NCBI GenBank assembly: GCA_027356675.1
Contig: DAHVXO010000039.1
Span: 1 to 8,317 of the forward strand
Reading direction: 5' to 3'
DNA: 8,317 bases
Source: Symbiobacteriaceae bacterium
Lineage (GTDB): Bacteria > Bacillota_E > Symbiobacteriia > Symbiobacteriales > Symbiobacteriaceae
The number at the start of each line of letters is the position of its first letter. Position 1 is the first letter of the stretch. This document shows, piece by piece, positions 1-5,631 of this stretch. The position numbers and the translations under genes were made by a program. The notes below the pieces were generated by a model. That model saw nothing but the letters and a program-made list of their open reading frames with translations, was not told where the DNA came from and ran no database searches.

Positions 1-79
1 GATCCGACTGACCCGCAAAGAACCCTGACAGGATCCGTTTTTGGCGTCAACGTTCCATAATGTGGCCGACATAACGTGC

Positions 80-115
80 TCACCTCCGCGGCATCATAAT
101 ACCGACGGGAGGTGA
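80..115 (+). promoter_or_regulatory. Hairpin that masks the SASP ribosome binding site
   Basis: TCACCTCC at 80-87 is the exact reverse complement of GGAGGTGA at 108-115, which is the Shine-Dalgarno sequence of the spore protein gene. The helix can extend inward after a small internal loop: CGG 89-91 pairs with CCG 102-104, leaving a 10-nt A/T-rich loop. In a transcript starting upstream of position 80, the ribosome binding site would be paired. The pairing is seen directly; a role in translational control is inferred. Confidence 0.55.
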
Positions 116-124
116 TACAAAGCG

Positions 125-337
125 ATGGCGAACAACAATAGCAATCAGGTTCTCGTCCCGCAGGCCACCAGCGCCCTGGAGCAGCTCAAGTTCGAAACTG
201 CCAACGAGTTGGGAATCTCCAACTACGGCCAGCAGTACAAGGGCGACCTGCCTTCCCGGGTCAACGGTTCCGTCGGCGGCTACATGGTCAAGAAGATGAT
301 CGCCCTGGCGGAGTCCCAGCTGAACGGCACTCGCTAG
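125..337 (+). CDS. Alpha/beta-type small acid-soluble spore protein
   Basis: This 70-aa protein belongs to the alpha/beta SASP family. These proteins coat and protect DNA in the dormant spore core and are degraded by the GPR protease at germination. The first conserved block is KFETANELGI at residues 22-31, with the expected GPR cleavage between Glu24 and Thr25. The second is the DNA-binding block around residues 45-66, containing NGSVGGYMVKKM. Many relatives have Glu where this protein has Tyr53. The length is normal for the family. The ATG at 125 is preceded by GGGAGGTGA at 107-115, a near-perfect ribosome binding site. The gene stands alone between its leader hairpin and a terminator 20 nt after the stop. 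Forespore-specific (sigma G type) expression is expected from the family, but I cannot assign a complete promoter. It is direct evidence of a spore-forming host. Confidence 0.96.
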   Translation: MANNNSNQVLVPQATSALEQLKFETANELGISNYGQQYKGDLPSRVNGSVGGYMVKKMIALAESQLNGTR

Positions 338-357
338 CGACAGTCCAGACCCATCCT

Positions 358-387
358 GGCGCTCCTGCTTTCGCAGGGGCGCCTTTT
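358..387 (+). terminator. Intrinsic terminator of the SASP gene
   Basis: An 11-bp stem (358-368 with 373-383, one G-T pair) closes a TTTC tetraloop and is followed immediately by TTTT at 384-387. It begins 20 nt after the stop codon of the spore protein gene. Confidence 0.88.
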
Positions 388-424
388 CATATGCGCACGA
401 GGGTTGGGCACGCCGCATCCATAT

Positions 425-451
425 CGCCCGGCTTTTTTACCCGGGCGTTTT
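425..451 (+). terminator. Second terminator-like hairpin before the redox cluster
   Basis: CGCCCGG at 425-431 pairs perfectly with CCGGGCG at 441-447 across a T-rich 9-nt loop, and TTTT follows at 448-451. It lies 38 nt beyond the first terminator and about 60 nt before the next gene. It may be a backup terminator for the SASP transcript, or a leader attenuator if the downstream operon starts before 425. Confidence 0.55.
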
Positions 452-510
452 CATTTCAGAGTCGTTTCAACTTAACCCTGTACTCTCGTCAGTGAAGGGG
501 GATTTGGATA

Positions 511-951
511 ATGTCTACACCAAATGCTCAATTGACCAAGCTAGCGTTGGGGATCGCGGGTGTTGGCGCGCTGACGGCTATGATTGGCCAGTTTTCGCTG
601 GGTGCAAATGCGGTCGGCGCAACGGAGGCAGCCCCTACCACGCAAACGGGTGCTGTACGCCGGGCCCAGGGCAAGGTCGGGGCCCCTGCCCCCACCGCTG
701 AGGACCCCACGGTCGCCCAAGGTGAGCCGGACCAGTTCCAGACCTGGGGTGATGATGGGGACGAAGAAAAAGGCGAGGCACATGAGTATGAACACACGCA
801 AGACGAGTCCCGCCAAACCGTCTTCCTCCCGCCACTCTTTGCCAAGCCGCAAGCGCAGTCAGCCCCTGCCCCCGTCATTTCCGGCCGGCAGGGTCAATCA
901 ACTCCCACAGTTGTTGCCCCGACCAAGCGGACTCGCACTCGCCGCTCCTGA
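511..951 (+). CDS. Small membrane-anchored protein with disordered tail, unknown function
   Basis: I do not recognise a family for this 146-aa protein. Residues 11-30 form one hydrophobic segment after Lys10, suiting an uncleaved signal anchor or signal peptide. The rest (about 40-146) is rich in Ala, Pro, Gln, Thr and charged residues, with an acidic stretch at 81-94 and a basic C-terminus (KRTRTRRS), and looks disordered. There are no cysteines. The ATG at 511 is preceded by AGGGGG at about 494-500, and codon usage is compatible with real coding. It is first in a cluster with apbE and a ferric-reductase-like gene, so a role as extracytosolic partner, spacer or ApbE substrate is possible. 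It has no good flavinylation motif: GAT at residues 36-38 and TGA at 46-48 are only partial matches. The existence of the gene is likely; its function is open. Confidence 0.75.
   Translation: MSTPNAQLTKLALGIAGVGALTAMIGQFSLGANAVGATEAAPTTQTGAVRRAQGKVGAPAPTAEDPTVAQGEPDQFQTWGDDGDEEKGEAHEYEHTQDESRQTVFLPPLFAKPQAQSAPAPVISGRQGQSTPTVVAPTKRTRTRRS
772..778 (+). promoter_or_regulatory. Candidate ribosome binding site for apbE
   Basis: GGCGAGG lies 9 nt before the ATG at 788 and 3 nt before the ATG at 782. No comparable site precedes the later in-frame candidates (TTG 911, TTG 914, ATG 968). It lies inside the coding region of the upstream small protein. Confidence 0.35.
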
Positions 952-1816
952 CGAAACGTTCCGTGCTATGAACACGGACGTGTCGGTTGATGGCGCTTGC
1001 GGCCTCGCTCCCTGGTTTGCCGAGGTCGAGGACACGCTCAGCCGCTTCGATCCCCGCAGTTCGCTCTCGCAGTTGAACCGCAACCAGGGTCGCTGGACGT
1101 TGGTCCCGCCTCTGCTCCTCCGGGCCGTTCGAGCAGCGCTGAAGGCTGCCGCCGTCACAGGTGGCGCCTTCGACCCGACCATCCTGGATGCGTTGGAGGC
1201 CGCCGGGTACAGCCGCAGCTTCGAACTGGGTCCCGCGGAGCCGGCACAAGGGCCCGCGACCCCTGCGGGCCGGTGGGCTGAGGTCCAGATCGCCCAAGGC
1301 ATCGGCGCCATCTGGCTGCCAACCGGCGTCCGCCTCGATCTGGGCGGCATCGGCAAGGGCCTGGCTGTTGATGGTGCCATGTCCCGGGCTCGCACCCTCC
1401 CCAGGGTCCTCATCAATGCCGGTGGTGACATCGCCTTGCGGACCGCCGCTGACGACCCGCCGATCCTGGTGGACGTGGAGGACCCGTTCGATCCAGAGCG
1501 GACGCTGGCCACGTTTGCCCTGCATCAGGGCGCCGTAGCGACCTCGAGCACGATGGGCCGACGCTGGGGCGCTGGAGTCCATCACATCATCGATCCACGG
1601 ACGGGCCGGCCCAGCGCAAGCGGGCTGGTGGCCGCCACCGTGATTGCACCGACCGCTGCCCGTGCAGAGGTGCTGGCCAAGGCCTGCATCGTACTGGGCC
1701 CGCTCAAGGCGCAGCGGCTGCTCCGTACCACAGGCTGTCACGGTTTGCTCATGACCGAACACCGCATGATGCTCCACACGCCCGGAATGGAGGTGAACCT
1801 ACATGCAGAGTCGTAA
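788..1816 (+). CDS. apbE: FAD:protein FMN transferase, ApbE family
   Basis: ApbE enzymes use FAD to attach FMN to a Thr or Ser of target proteins on the outer face of the membrane; Mg2+ is required. Counting from ATG 788 (342 aa), the family blocks are FRAMNTDVSV (58-67, usually FRAMGT), DPRSSLSQLNR (89-99), TGGAFDPT (124-131), DLGGIGKG (184-191), LINAGGD (208-214), ATSSTMG (251-257) and HHIIDPRTG (265-273). Near the end, AEVLAKA (293-299) replaces the textbook ADxxxTA, whose Asp and Thr bind Mg2+. No lipobox or clear signal peptide is visible. The start is uncertain. FRAM must be included, so ATG 968 is too late. ATG 788 has the best ribosome binding site but overlaps the previous gene by 164 nt and gives a basic, Pro/Ser-rich N-terminus. 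TTG 911 or 914 would shorten the overlap. The 3' end overlaps the next gene by 14 nt, indicating an operon. Confidence 0.92.
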   Translation: MNTRKTSPAKPSSSRHSLPSRKRSQPLPPSFPAGRVNQLPQLLPRPSGLALAAPDETFRAMNTDVSVDGACGLAPWFAEVEDTLSRFDPRSSLSQLNRNQGRWTLVPPLLLRAVRAALKAAAVTGGAFDPTILDALEAAGYSRSFELGPAEPAQGPATPAGRWAEVQIAQGIGAIWLPTGVRLDLGGIGKGLAVDGAMSRARTLPRVLINAGGDIALRTAADDPPILVDVEDPFDPERTLATFALHQGAVATSSTMGRRWGAGVHHIIDPRTGRPSASGLVAATVIAPTAARAEVLAKACIVLGPLKAQRLLRTTGCHGLLMTEHRMMLHTPGMEVNLHAES

Positions 1817-2462
1817 TCAGGCCCGGGGCATCCCCTGGGCCGGCGCAATGGCACTGGCCATCGCCATCGTCACATTCGGAGTCGTCCTTTCCGGGCCCAT
1901 CTCGCTGAGCAGCCTTCTGCAGACCTGGTATCTCAGCCGGGCAGTGGGAATCATAGCGTTCGTACTGCTGTGGGGCTCGGTCACCCTTGGGTTGCTTCAG
2001 TCCACGGGCTATCTAAAAGGGGTTACATCGCCTCTAGCCAATATTGATTTACATGAGTTCACCTCACTAGGGGCTCTGTATGCCTCGATTTTTCACGCCG
2101 TCATCCTGCTCTGGGATCAATACCTCCCGTTCCGGGTGCTCGATCTGGTGGTGCCCTTCTCGGGGGCATATCGCCCCGTCCTGGTGGGGCTGGGCAGCGT
2201 GGCCTTCTACGTGGCCCTTGGCGCCGTCCTGACCACGTATCTGCGGGGTCGCCTGAATCCAAAGACCTGGCGGCAGTTACATCAGATCAGCCTGCTCGGG
2301 TTTATCGCCGCACTGGTGCATGGCCTGCTGCTAGGCACCGATTCGGGCCTGCCCGCCGTCGTCTTCGTGTACGGGTTTGCGGTCCTCTCGGTCGCCCTTT
2401 TGGTTGGGTTGCGAATCTATAGGGGGTTCGACCGATGCAAGACCAGTCGAAGCCCCTACTGA
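1803..2462 (+). CDS. Ferric-reductase-like bis-heme transmembrane protein
   Basis: This 219-aa membrane protein has six hydrophobic helices, near residues 13-31, 46-66, 84-104, 124-147, 160-180 and 184-204. Two helices each carry a His pair at the spacing typical of b-type haem ligation in the ferric reductase/NADPH oxidase/MsrQ (YedZ) superfamily: His84 with His98, and His160 with His173. No FAD- or NAD(P)H-binding domain follows, so it is a membrane subunit only, like MsrQ, and needs separate donors and acceptors. It probably moves electrons across the membrane. The neighbouring ApbE suggests a flavinylated extracytosolic acceptor. GGAGGTGA at 1789-1796 sits 6 nt before ATG 1803, inside the apbE end, so translation is probably coupled. 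An AT-rich run of unusual codons covers residues of about 70-98. Confidence 0.92.
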   Translation: MQSRNQARGIPWAGAMALAIAIVTFGVVLSGPISLSSLLQTWYLSRAVGIIAFVLLWGSVTLGLLQSTGYLKGVTSPLANIDLHEFTSLGALYASIFHAVILLWDQYLPFRVLDLVVPFSGAYRPVLVGLGSVAFYVALGAVLTTYLRGRLNPKTWRQLHQISLLGFIAALVHGLLLGTDSGLPAVVFVYGFAVLSVALLVGLRIYRGFDRCKTSRSPY

Positions 2463-2467
2463 CGATA

Positions 2468-2502
2468 ACGGTCTCGGCCTCGGCCATATCGGCCGAGACC
2501 GT
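2468..2502. repeat. Perfect 12-bp inverted repeat before the response regulator gene
   Basis: ACGGTCTCGGCC at 2468-2479 is the exact reverse complement of 2491-2502, with an 11-nt spacer. The spacer holds a second copy of CTCGGCC (2479-2485), which can pair with the same right arm, so two alternative hairpins exist. No T-run follows, so it is not a classical intrinsic terminator. It begins 5 nt after the membrane gene stop and ends 26 nt before the regulator start. It could be a regulator binding site, an RNA stability or processing hairpin, or a Rho-dependent stop. Confidence 0.75.
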
Positions 2503-2528
2503 GCTAGACCACAAGGGAGTGTCGGCAA

Positions 2529-3212
2529 GTGCGCGTGCTGTTCGTCGAGGACGATGAGCGTCTGGCCAGGGCCACGCTGAAGGGTCTGGGGGAGGAAGGC
2601 TATGCCGTCGACCATGCGGCCAGCGGACCCGATGCCCGGTTGCTCGCCTCCACCCGCCACTACGACCTGATTATCCTCGATCGTATGCTCCCCGGCATTT
2701 CCGGCGACCAGTTGCTCGCCGGCTGGCGCACGAAGGGACTGACCACACACATTCTGATGCTCACGGCGCTGGACGCCGTCGCCGACCGGGTAACGGGCCT
2801 GCGCGCCGGGGCCGATGACTACCTCGTGAAGCCGTTTGCCTTCGCCGAGCTCCTGGCCCGGTTGGAGGCGCTCGCCCGCCGGGGCGCCGGGACGGGCGTG
2901 CGGGGTCCAATCCTTCAGGTGGGCGGCTTGCGCCTCGACCCGGAGACCGGGCGCCTGGAGTGCGGTGGGACTACCGCCGAGCTGAGTGCCACCGAGTTCC
3001 GGCTCATGGAGTTCTTCATGCGCCACCCCGGTCAGATCCTGACCCGAGCGCTGATCGCCGATGGCTGCTGGCAGGAGCCGGAGGAGATCACCGATAACGC
3101 CGTCGAGGCACAGGTCAAAAATCTACGCAAGCGAATCGCAGCGGTCTCGCCTCGCCCGTGGCTCCAGACCAGGCGAGGATTGGGCTACGTTTTGGAGGCA
3201 AATCCGCTATGA
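2529..3212 (+). CDS. OmpR/PhoB-family response regulator
   Basis: This 227-aa protein is a two-domain transcription regulator. The receiver domain (1-118) has the acidic pocket Glu7-Asp8-Asp9, phospho-acceptor Asp51 (in LIILDRMLPG), switch Thr79 and invariant Lys101 (in KPFAFAELLARL). The C-terminal winged helix (about 128-224) contains the typical LSATEFRLMEFFMRHPGQIL helix and ends RRGLGYVLE. It closely resembles the CopR/QseB/TctD branch. The start is GTG 2529, supported by GGGAG at 2515-2519 with 9-nt spacing. Its last codons overlap the kinase gene as ATGA, so the two are translated together. Likely targets are its own cluster or metal/redox genes; the inverted repeat just upstream is a possible autoregulatory site. 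Family assignment is firm; the target genes are inferred. Confidence 0.97.
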   Translation: MRVLFVEDDERLARATLKGLGEEGYAVDHAASGPDARLLASTRHYDLIILDRMLPGISGDQLLAGWRTKGLTTHILMLTALDAVADRVTGLRAGADDYLVKPFAFAELLARLEALARRGAGTGVRGPILQVGGLRLDPETGRLECGGTTAELSATEFRLMEFFMRHPGQILTRALIADGCWQEPEEITDNAVEAQVKNLRKRIAAVSPRPWLQTRRGLGYVLEANPL

Positions 3213-4594
3213 TCTGGCGTGAAAGTCTACCAGCCCGGGTCGCATTGGCGACCACCGGGCTGTTGGCATTGGTGATGCTGCTGACCACCGGCGCAGCCTA
3301 CGTGATGACGGCTTTCACCATTCGCAACGGGGTGGATTCCACCCTCGCGGCCACCGTGCCCGTCAGCGAAGCCGACTTGCACGAGGCGGAAGAGCGGTCC
3401 GGCAAGGACTGGGAGCGGGAGCGTCGGAGCATCCAGTCGCTGGATTTGCGGGGCAATGCCCGTCTCGGGGAGCCGCGCATTCAGGCGGATCCGCAGGCCG
3501 TGGCCGAGGCCGTGCGCAGTGGGGTGGCCTTTGTCTCGCTGGTCAAGCGCGGCGGCGAGTTCCAACCCCGTAGCGGACCCGACTGGTGGCAAGCCCTGAC
3601 CCCGCAGGACAACGAATACCGGGTGATATATGCCCGCAGGGGCGAGACCGTGATTCAAGTGGCAACGCCGTTGGACCCGGTGGCGAAGGCGCTGCCCAGG
3701 CTGCTGCGGTGGATGGGGCTACTGGCAGTGATCGGGGTGGCTCTCTCCGGCCTCGTTGCCTGGCGAATGGCCGGGCAGACCTACCGGCCGTTACGGGCCA
3801 TCACCGCCACCGCTGATCAGATCACGACCGAGACGCTCTCCGTACGGATTTCCGACGTCTGGCACGATCGAACCCTGCGGCGCCTGACCGGCGTCCTCAA
3901 CGCGATGATCGCCCGACTGCAGGAGTCTTTCGAGGCGCAGGGCAGGTTCGTCTCGGCGGCCGCCCACGAACTGCGCACGCCGCTGGGAGCCATGCGCGCG
4001 GAACTGGAAGTCGCGCTACGGCGAGAGCGCACGCCTGCGGAGTATCGGGAAGCCTTGGCTGGTGCGCTCGAGGAGACTGAGCGGCTCACCGCGCTCGCTG
4101 AGCGGCTGCTGATTCTGGCCCGCTACGAGCACGGTGCGGCTTGGAGCATGGAGCACGACCTGTCCGTCCGGGACCTGCTGGTGCGAGTGACCGACCAGGT
4201 GCGGCGCTCGGTGGGCGGTGCGGTTTCGGTCGAGGCGTCATACGACCTCTTGCTCGATGGTGACCCCGTCGCCCTGGAGCAGGTGGTGGGCAACCTGGTA
4301 CGCAACGGTCTGGAGGCCGGCGGCGCGCCCGTGCGGGTGGTAGCCGAACCGGTCGGGAATGAAGTCGTGATCCGGGTGCAGGACCAGGGGCAGGGGATTC
4401 CGAGCGCCGCGTTGCCCAATCTGTTTGACCCGTTCTTCCGGGCGGACCCGTCTCGCAAGCGCGATGGCGGGACCGGACTGGGGCTCGCCATCGTCAAGAA
4501 CGTGGTGGATGCCCACGGCGGAAACGTGACCGTGGAGTCTGAGCTTGGTAAGGGCACGACCTTCACGGTGCGATTACCCCGGCGGCGGGGGTAG
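3209..4594 (+). CDS. HAMP-domain sensor histidine kinase
   Basis: This 461-aa membrane kinase is the partner of the regulator before it. TM1 spans about residues 10-36, an extracytosolic sensor region about 37-163, and TM2 about 164-186; a HAMP linker follows (187-240). The H-box holds phospho-acceptor His253 in HELRTPLGAM. The ATPase domain has an N-box with Asn362 and Asn366 (GNLVRNGLEAGG), G1 DQGQG (392-396), F-box LFDPFF, and G2 GGTGLGLA (420-427). The N-box loop is about two residues shorter than in common NALKYSPPGG-type kinases. The start is ATG 3209, overlapping the regulator stop as ATGA, with GGAGG at 3194-3198. An in-frame ATG further upstream would extend it into the regulator gene and lacks support. 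The sensor region has no Cys and no metal-binding cluster that I can see, so the stimulus is unknown; envelope redox or metal state is a guess from the neighbours. Confidence 0.96.
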   Translation: MIWRESLPARVALATTGLLALVMLLTTGAAYVMTAFTIRNGVDSTLAATVPVSEADLHEAEERSGKDWERERRSIQSLDLRGNARLGEPRIQADPQAVAEAVRSGVAFVSLVKRGGEFQPRSGPDWWQALTPQDNEYRVIYARRGETVIQVATPLDPVAKALPRLLRWMGLLAVIGVALSGLVAWRMAGQTYRPLRAITATADQITTETLSVRISDVWHDRTLRRLTGVLNAMIARLQESFEAQGRFVSAAAHELRTPLGAMRAELEVALRRERTPAEYREALAGALEETERLTALAERLLILARYEHGAAWSMEHDLSVRDLLVRVTDQVRRSVGGAVSVEASYDLLLDGDPVALEQVVGNLVRNGLEAGGAPVRVVAEPVGNEVVIRVQDQGQGIPSAALPNLFDPFFRADPSRKRDGGTGLGLAIVKNVVDAHGGNVTVESELGKGTTFTVRLPRRRG

Positions 4595-4625
4595 GCTGGT
4601 GCGCATCCATTCGCCACCCCAGCGA

Positions 4626-4641
4626 GAAGGCCAGGGCCTTC
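4626..4641. repeat. Short perfect palindrome in the convergent intergenic region
   Basis: GAAGGCC and GGCCTTC flank an AG dinucleotide. The palindrome lies in the 141-nt gap between the ends of the kinase gene and the small minus-strand gene. It could form a hairpin in either transcript, but no T-run follows on either strand, so a terminator role is weak. A second palindrome, CCCTGCAGGG, lies at 4715-4724. I see nothing else in this gap. Confidence 0.4.
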
Positions 4642-4735
4642 ACCCCCGATACTCGACAAACGCCTGCAGTCCCGCCTTGCCAGGCCGGCCCCGATCGACC
4701 CTTGCCTTGACGCCCCCTGCAGGGATTGGTAAACT

Positions 4736-4927
4736 CTACTCGCCTGCCACGTCCAATTTGCGCGCCCGGTTCGCCAGGTCCACCGCCGTGATGACCCCTT
4801 TTTCGACCAGCAGATCAATCAACGCTGTGATCGCCAGGGTATTCTTGTAGTCGGTCTCCTTCATATCAGCGATGGTCGCATGGAGGAGGATCGTCTCACG
4901 AGCCGTCATCACACCGCGGTCAGCCAC
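4736..4927 (-). CDS. Small helical protein of unknown function
   Basis: From GTG 4927 this is a 63-aa protein, predicted soluble and mostly helical. The helix-turn-helix-like stretch NTLAITALIDLLVEKGVIT (29-47) resembles small bacterial proteins in which a 'LLVEKGVIT..(D/E)L' turn links two helices; I cannot name a family. The start is chosen by the ribosome binding site. AGAGGTGA (plus-strand 4936-4943, read on the minus strand) sits 8 nt before GTG 4927. An earlier in-frame GTG at 4939 would overlap that site. ATG 4909 is a third option but lacks a good site. It is convergent with the kinase gene and divergent from the gene at 5035, separated from the latter by 107 nt. Codons look native. 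It is short, but the ribosome binding site and protein character favour a real gene. Confidence 0.65.
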   Translation of the reverse strand: MADRGVMTARETILLHATIADMKETDYKNTLAITALIDLLVEKGVITAVDLANRARKLDVAGE

Positions 4928-4935
4928 TGGATCAC

Positions 4936-4943
4936 TCACCTCT
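4936..4943 (-). promoter_or_regulatory. Ribosome binding site deciding the start of the 63-aa gene
   Basis: The minus-strand sequence AGAGGTGA matches the 3' end of 16S rRNA and lies 8 nt from GTG 4927. This spacing argues against the longer reading from GTG 4939, which begins inside the site. Confidence 0.6.
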
Positions 4944-5034
4944 GGGTTGAGTATCGACCGGCGGACGGGCCGCCTATACAGACGTATGGCGCGCGTGGAC
5001 AGACTATGCGCTCCCGGCAGGCGGGAGGTGCCCC

Positions 5035-5631
5035 ATGAAGAATCTGCAGGAGCAGGAATTTGCCGAGCTGCGTTCCCGGATCTATCCCCTCCTGATGGAC
5101 CCCGTCCAGATCCAGGAGAAGGGCGAAGGGCAAATGGTCAACGGTGCGATCGCCGAGGGCCTTATTGTCATTTATGGGATTGAAGAACCGGGCGATAAGA
5201 TTCGTTACGTGACCTACCAGGACTTGCGTGACTGGAATGTGAGCCACTCGGTGGTCCATGTCACTGCTGTCCGTAACCTGGAGCGCCTGAACGAGGGCAA
5301 GCGGGTCACGAAAATCGACGCCCAGGGTGGTGGGCGTCCCATGTACATCTGGCATGTGGAGGACGGCTACGACGCCGCCCGTATCCTGCTGCCCACCTGG
5401 CTCGACGAGGCGGCAGAGGTGATCCCGGGCCGCCTGCTGGTTGGCGTCCCGCACCGGAACTGGCTGGTGGCCATCGGCGACACCGATCCTACCCTGGTCA
5501 AGTTCGTACGCAAAAAGATCATGGATGAGCACCGCAGCGCTGACTTCCCGGTCAGTCCCTTCCTCTACCTGTGGACGGGCGAGCAACTGGAGCGATACAA
5601 GGGCCAGGGGGGAACTGCCGGTGATCGCTGA
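5035..5631 (+). CDS. DUF1444/YtpQ-like protein
   Basis: This 198-aa protein is cytoplasmic, with no signal or membrane segment. Its middle and C-terminal parts resemble the DUF1444 family (B. subtilis YtpQ), whose biochemical role is not established. The similar parts are YVTYQDLRDWNVS (58-70), a VTAVRNLERL helix (77-86), and LLVGVPHRNWLVAIGD (134-149), which matches the family's 'LL(V/I)A(V/I)P.R....AFGD' core. It is shorter than YtpQ, mainly at the N-terminus. The assignment is from memory of the family pattern and is moderate. ATG 5035 is preceded by GGAGG at 5024-5028. The last 11 nt overlap the next gene, so the two are probably translated together. The 107-nt divergent spacer upstream should hold its promoter, but I see no convincing -35/-10 pair. 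Confidence 0.85.
   Translation: MKNLQEQEFAELRSRIYPLLMDPVQIQEKGEGQMVNGAIAEGLIVIYGIEEPGDKIRYVTYQDLRDWNVSHSVVHVTAVRNLERLNEGKRVTKIDAQGGGRPMYIWHVEDGYDAARILLPTWLDEAAEVIPGRLLVGVPHRNWLVAIGDTDPTLVKFVRKKIMDEHRSADFPVSPFLYLWTGEQLERYKGQGGTAGDR

Noticed and set aside
1..42. GATCC (1-5) and GGATC (31-35) followed by TTTTT as a terminator of an upstream gene
   Set aside because: Only 5 bp can be seen, the loop is 25 nt, and the left arm is cut by the window edge.
56..101. Two CATAAT boxes (56-61 and 95-100) as -10 elements for a sigma G or sigma A promoter of the SASP gene
   Set aside because: Neither has a convincing -35 element at 16-18 bp. The second would start transcription at or inside the ribosome binding site. 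They remain suggestive only.
467..490. ECF-sigma-like promoter (CAACTT then CGTC) before the 146-aa gene
   Set aside because: The spacing is shorter than usual and the match too loose to assert.
875..1777. Open frames on the minus strand opposite apbE
   Set aside because: These are antisense shadows of a clear ApbE protein, with Arg/Gly-rich composition and no recognisable domains.
4123..4818. Minus-strand open frame opposite the kinase end
   Set aside because: Its low-complexity Arg/Ser/Thr-rich translation is typical of a shadow frame, and it runs through well-defined kinase motifs on the plus strand.
4947..4980. TTGAGT and TATACA as a promoter for the gene at 5035
   Set aside because: The spacer is 22 bp, well outside the 16-18 bp range.
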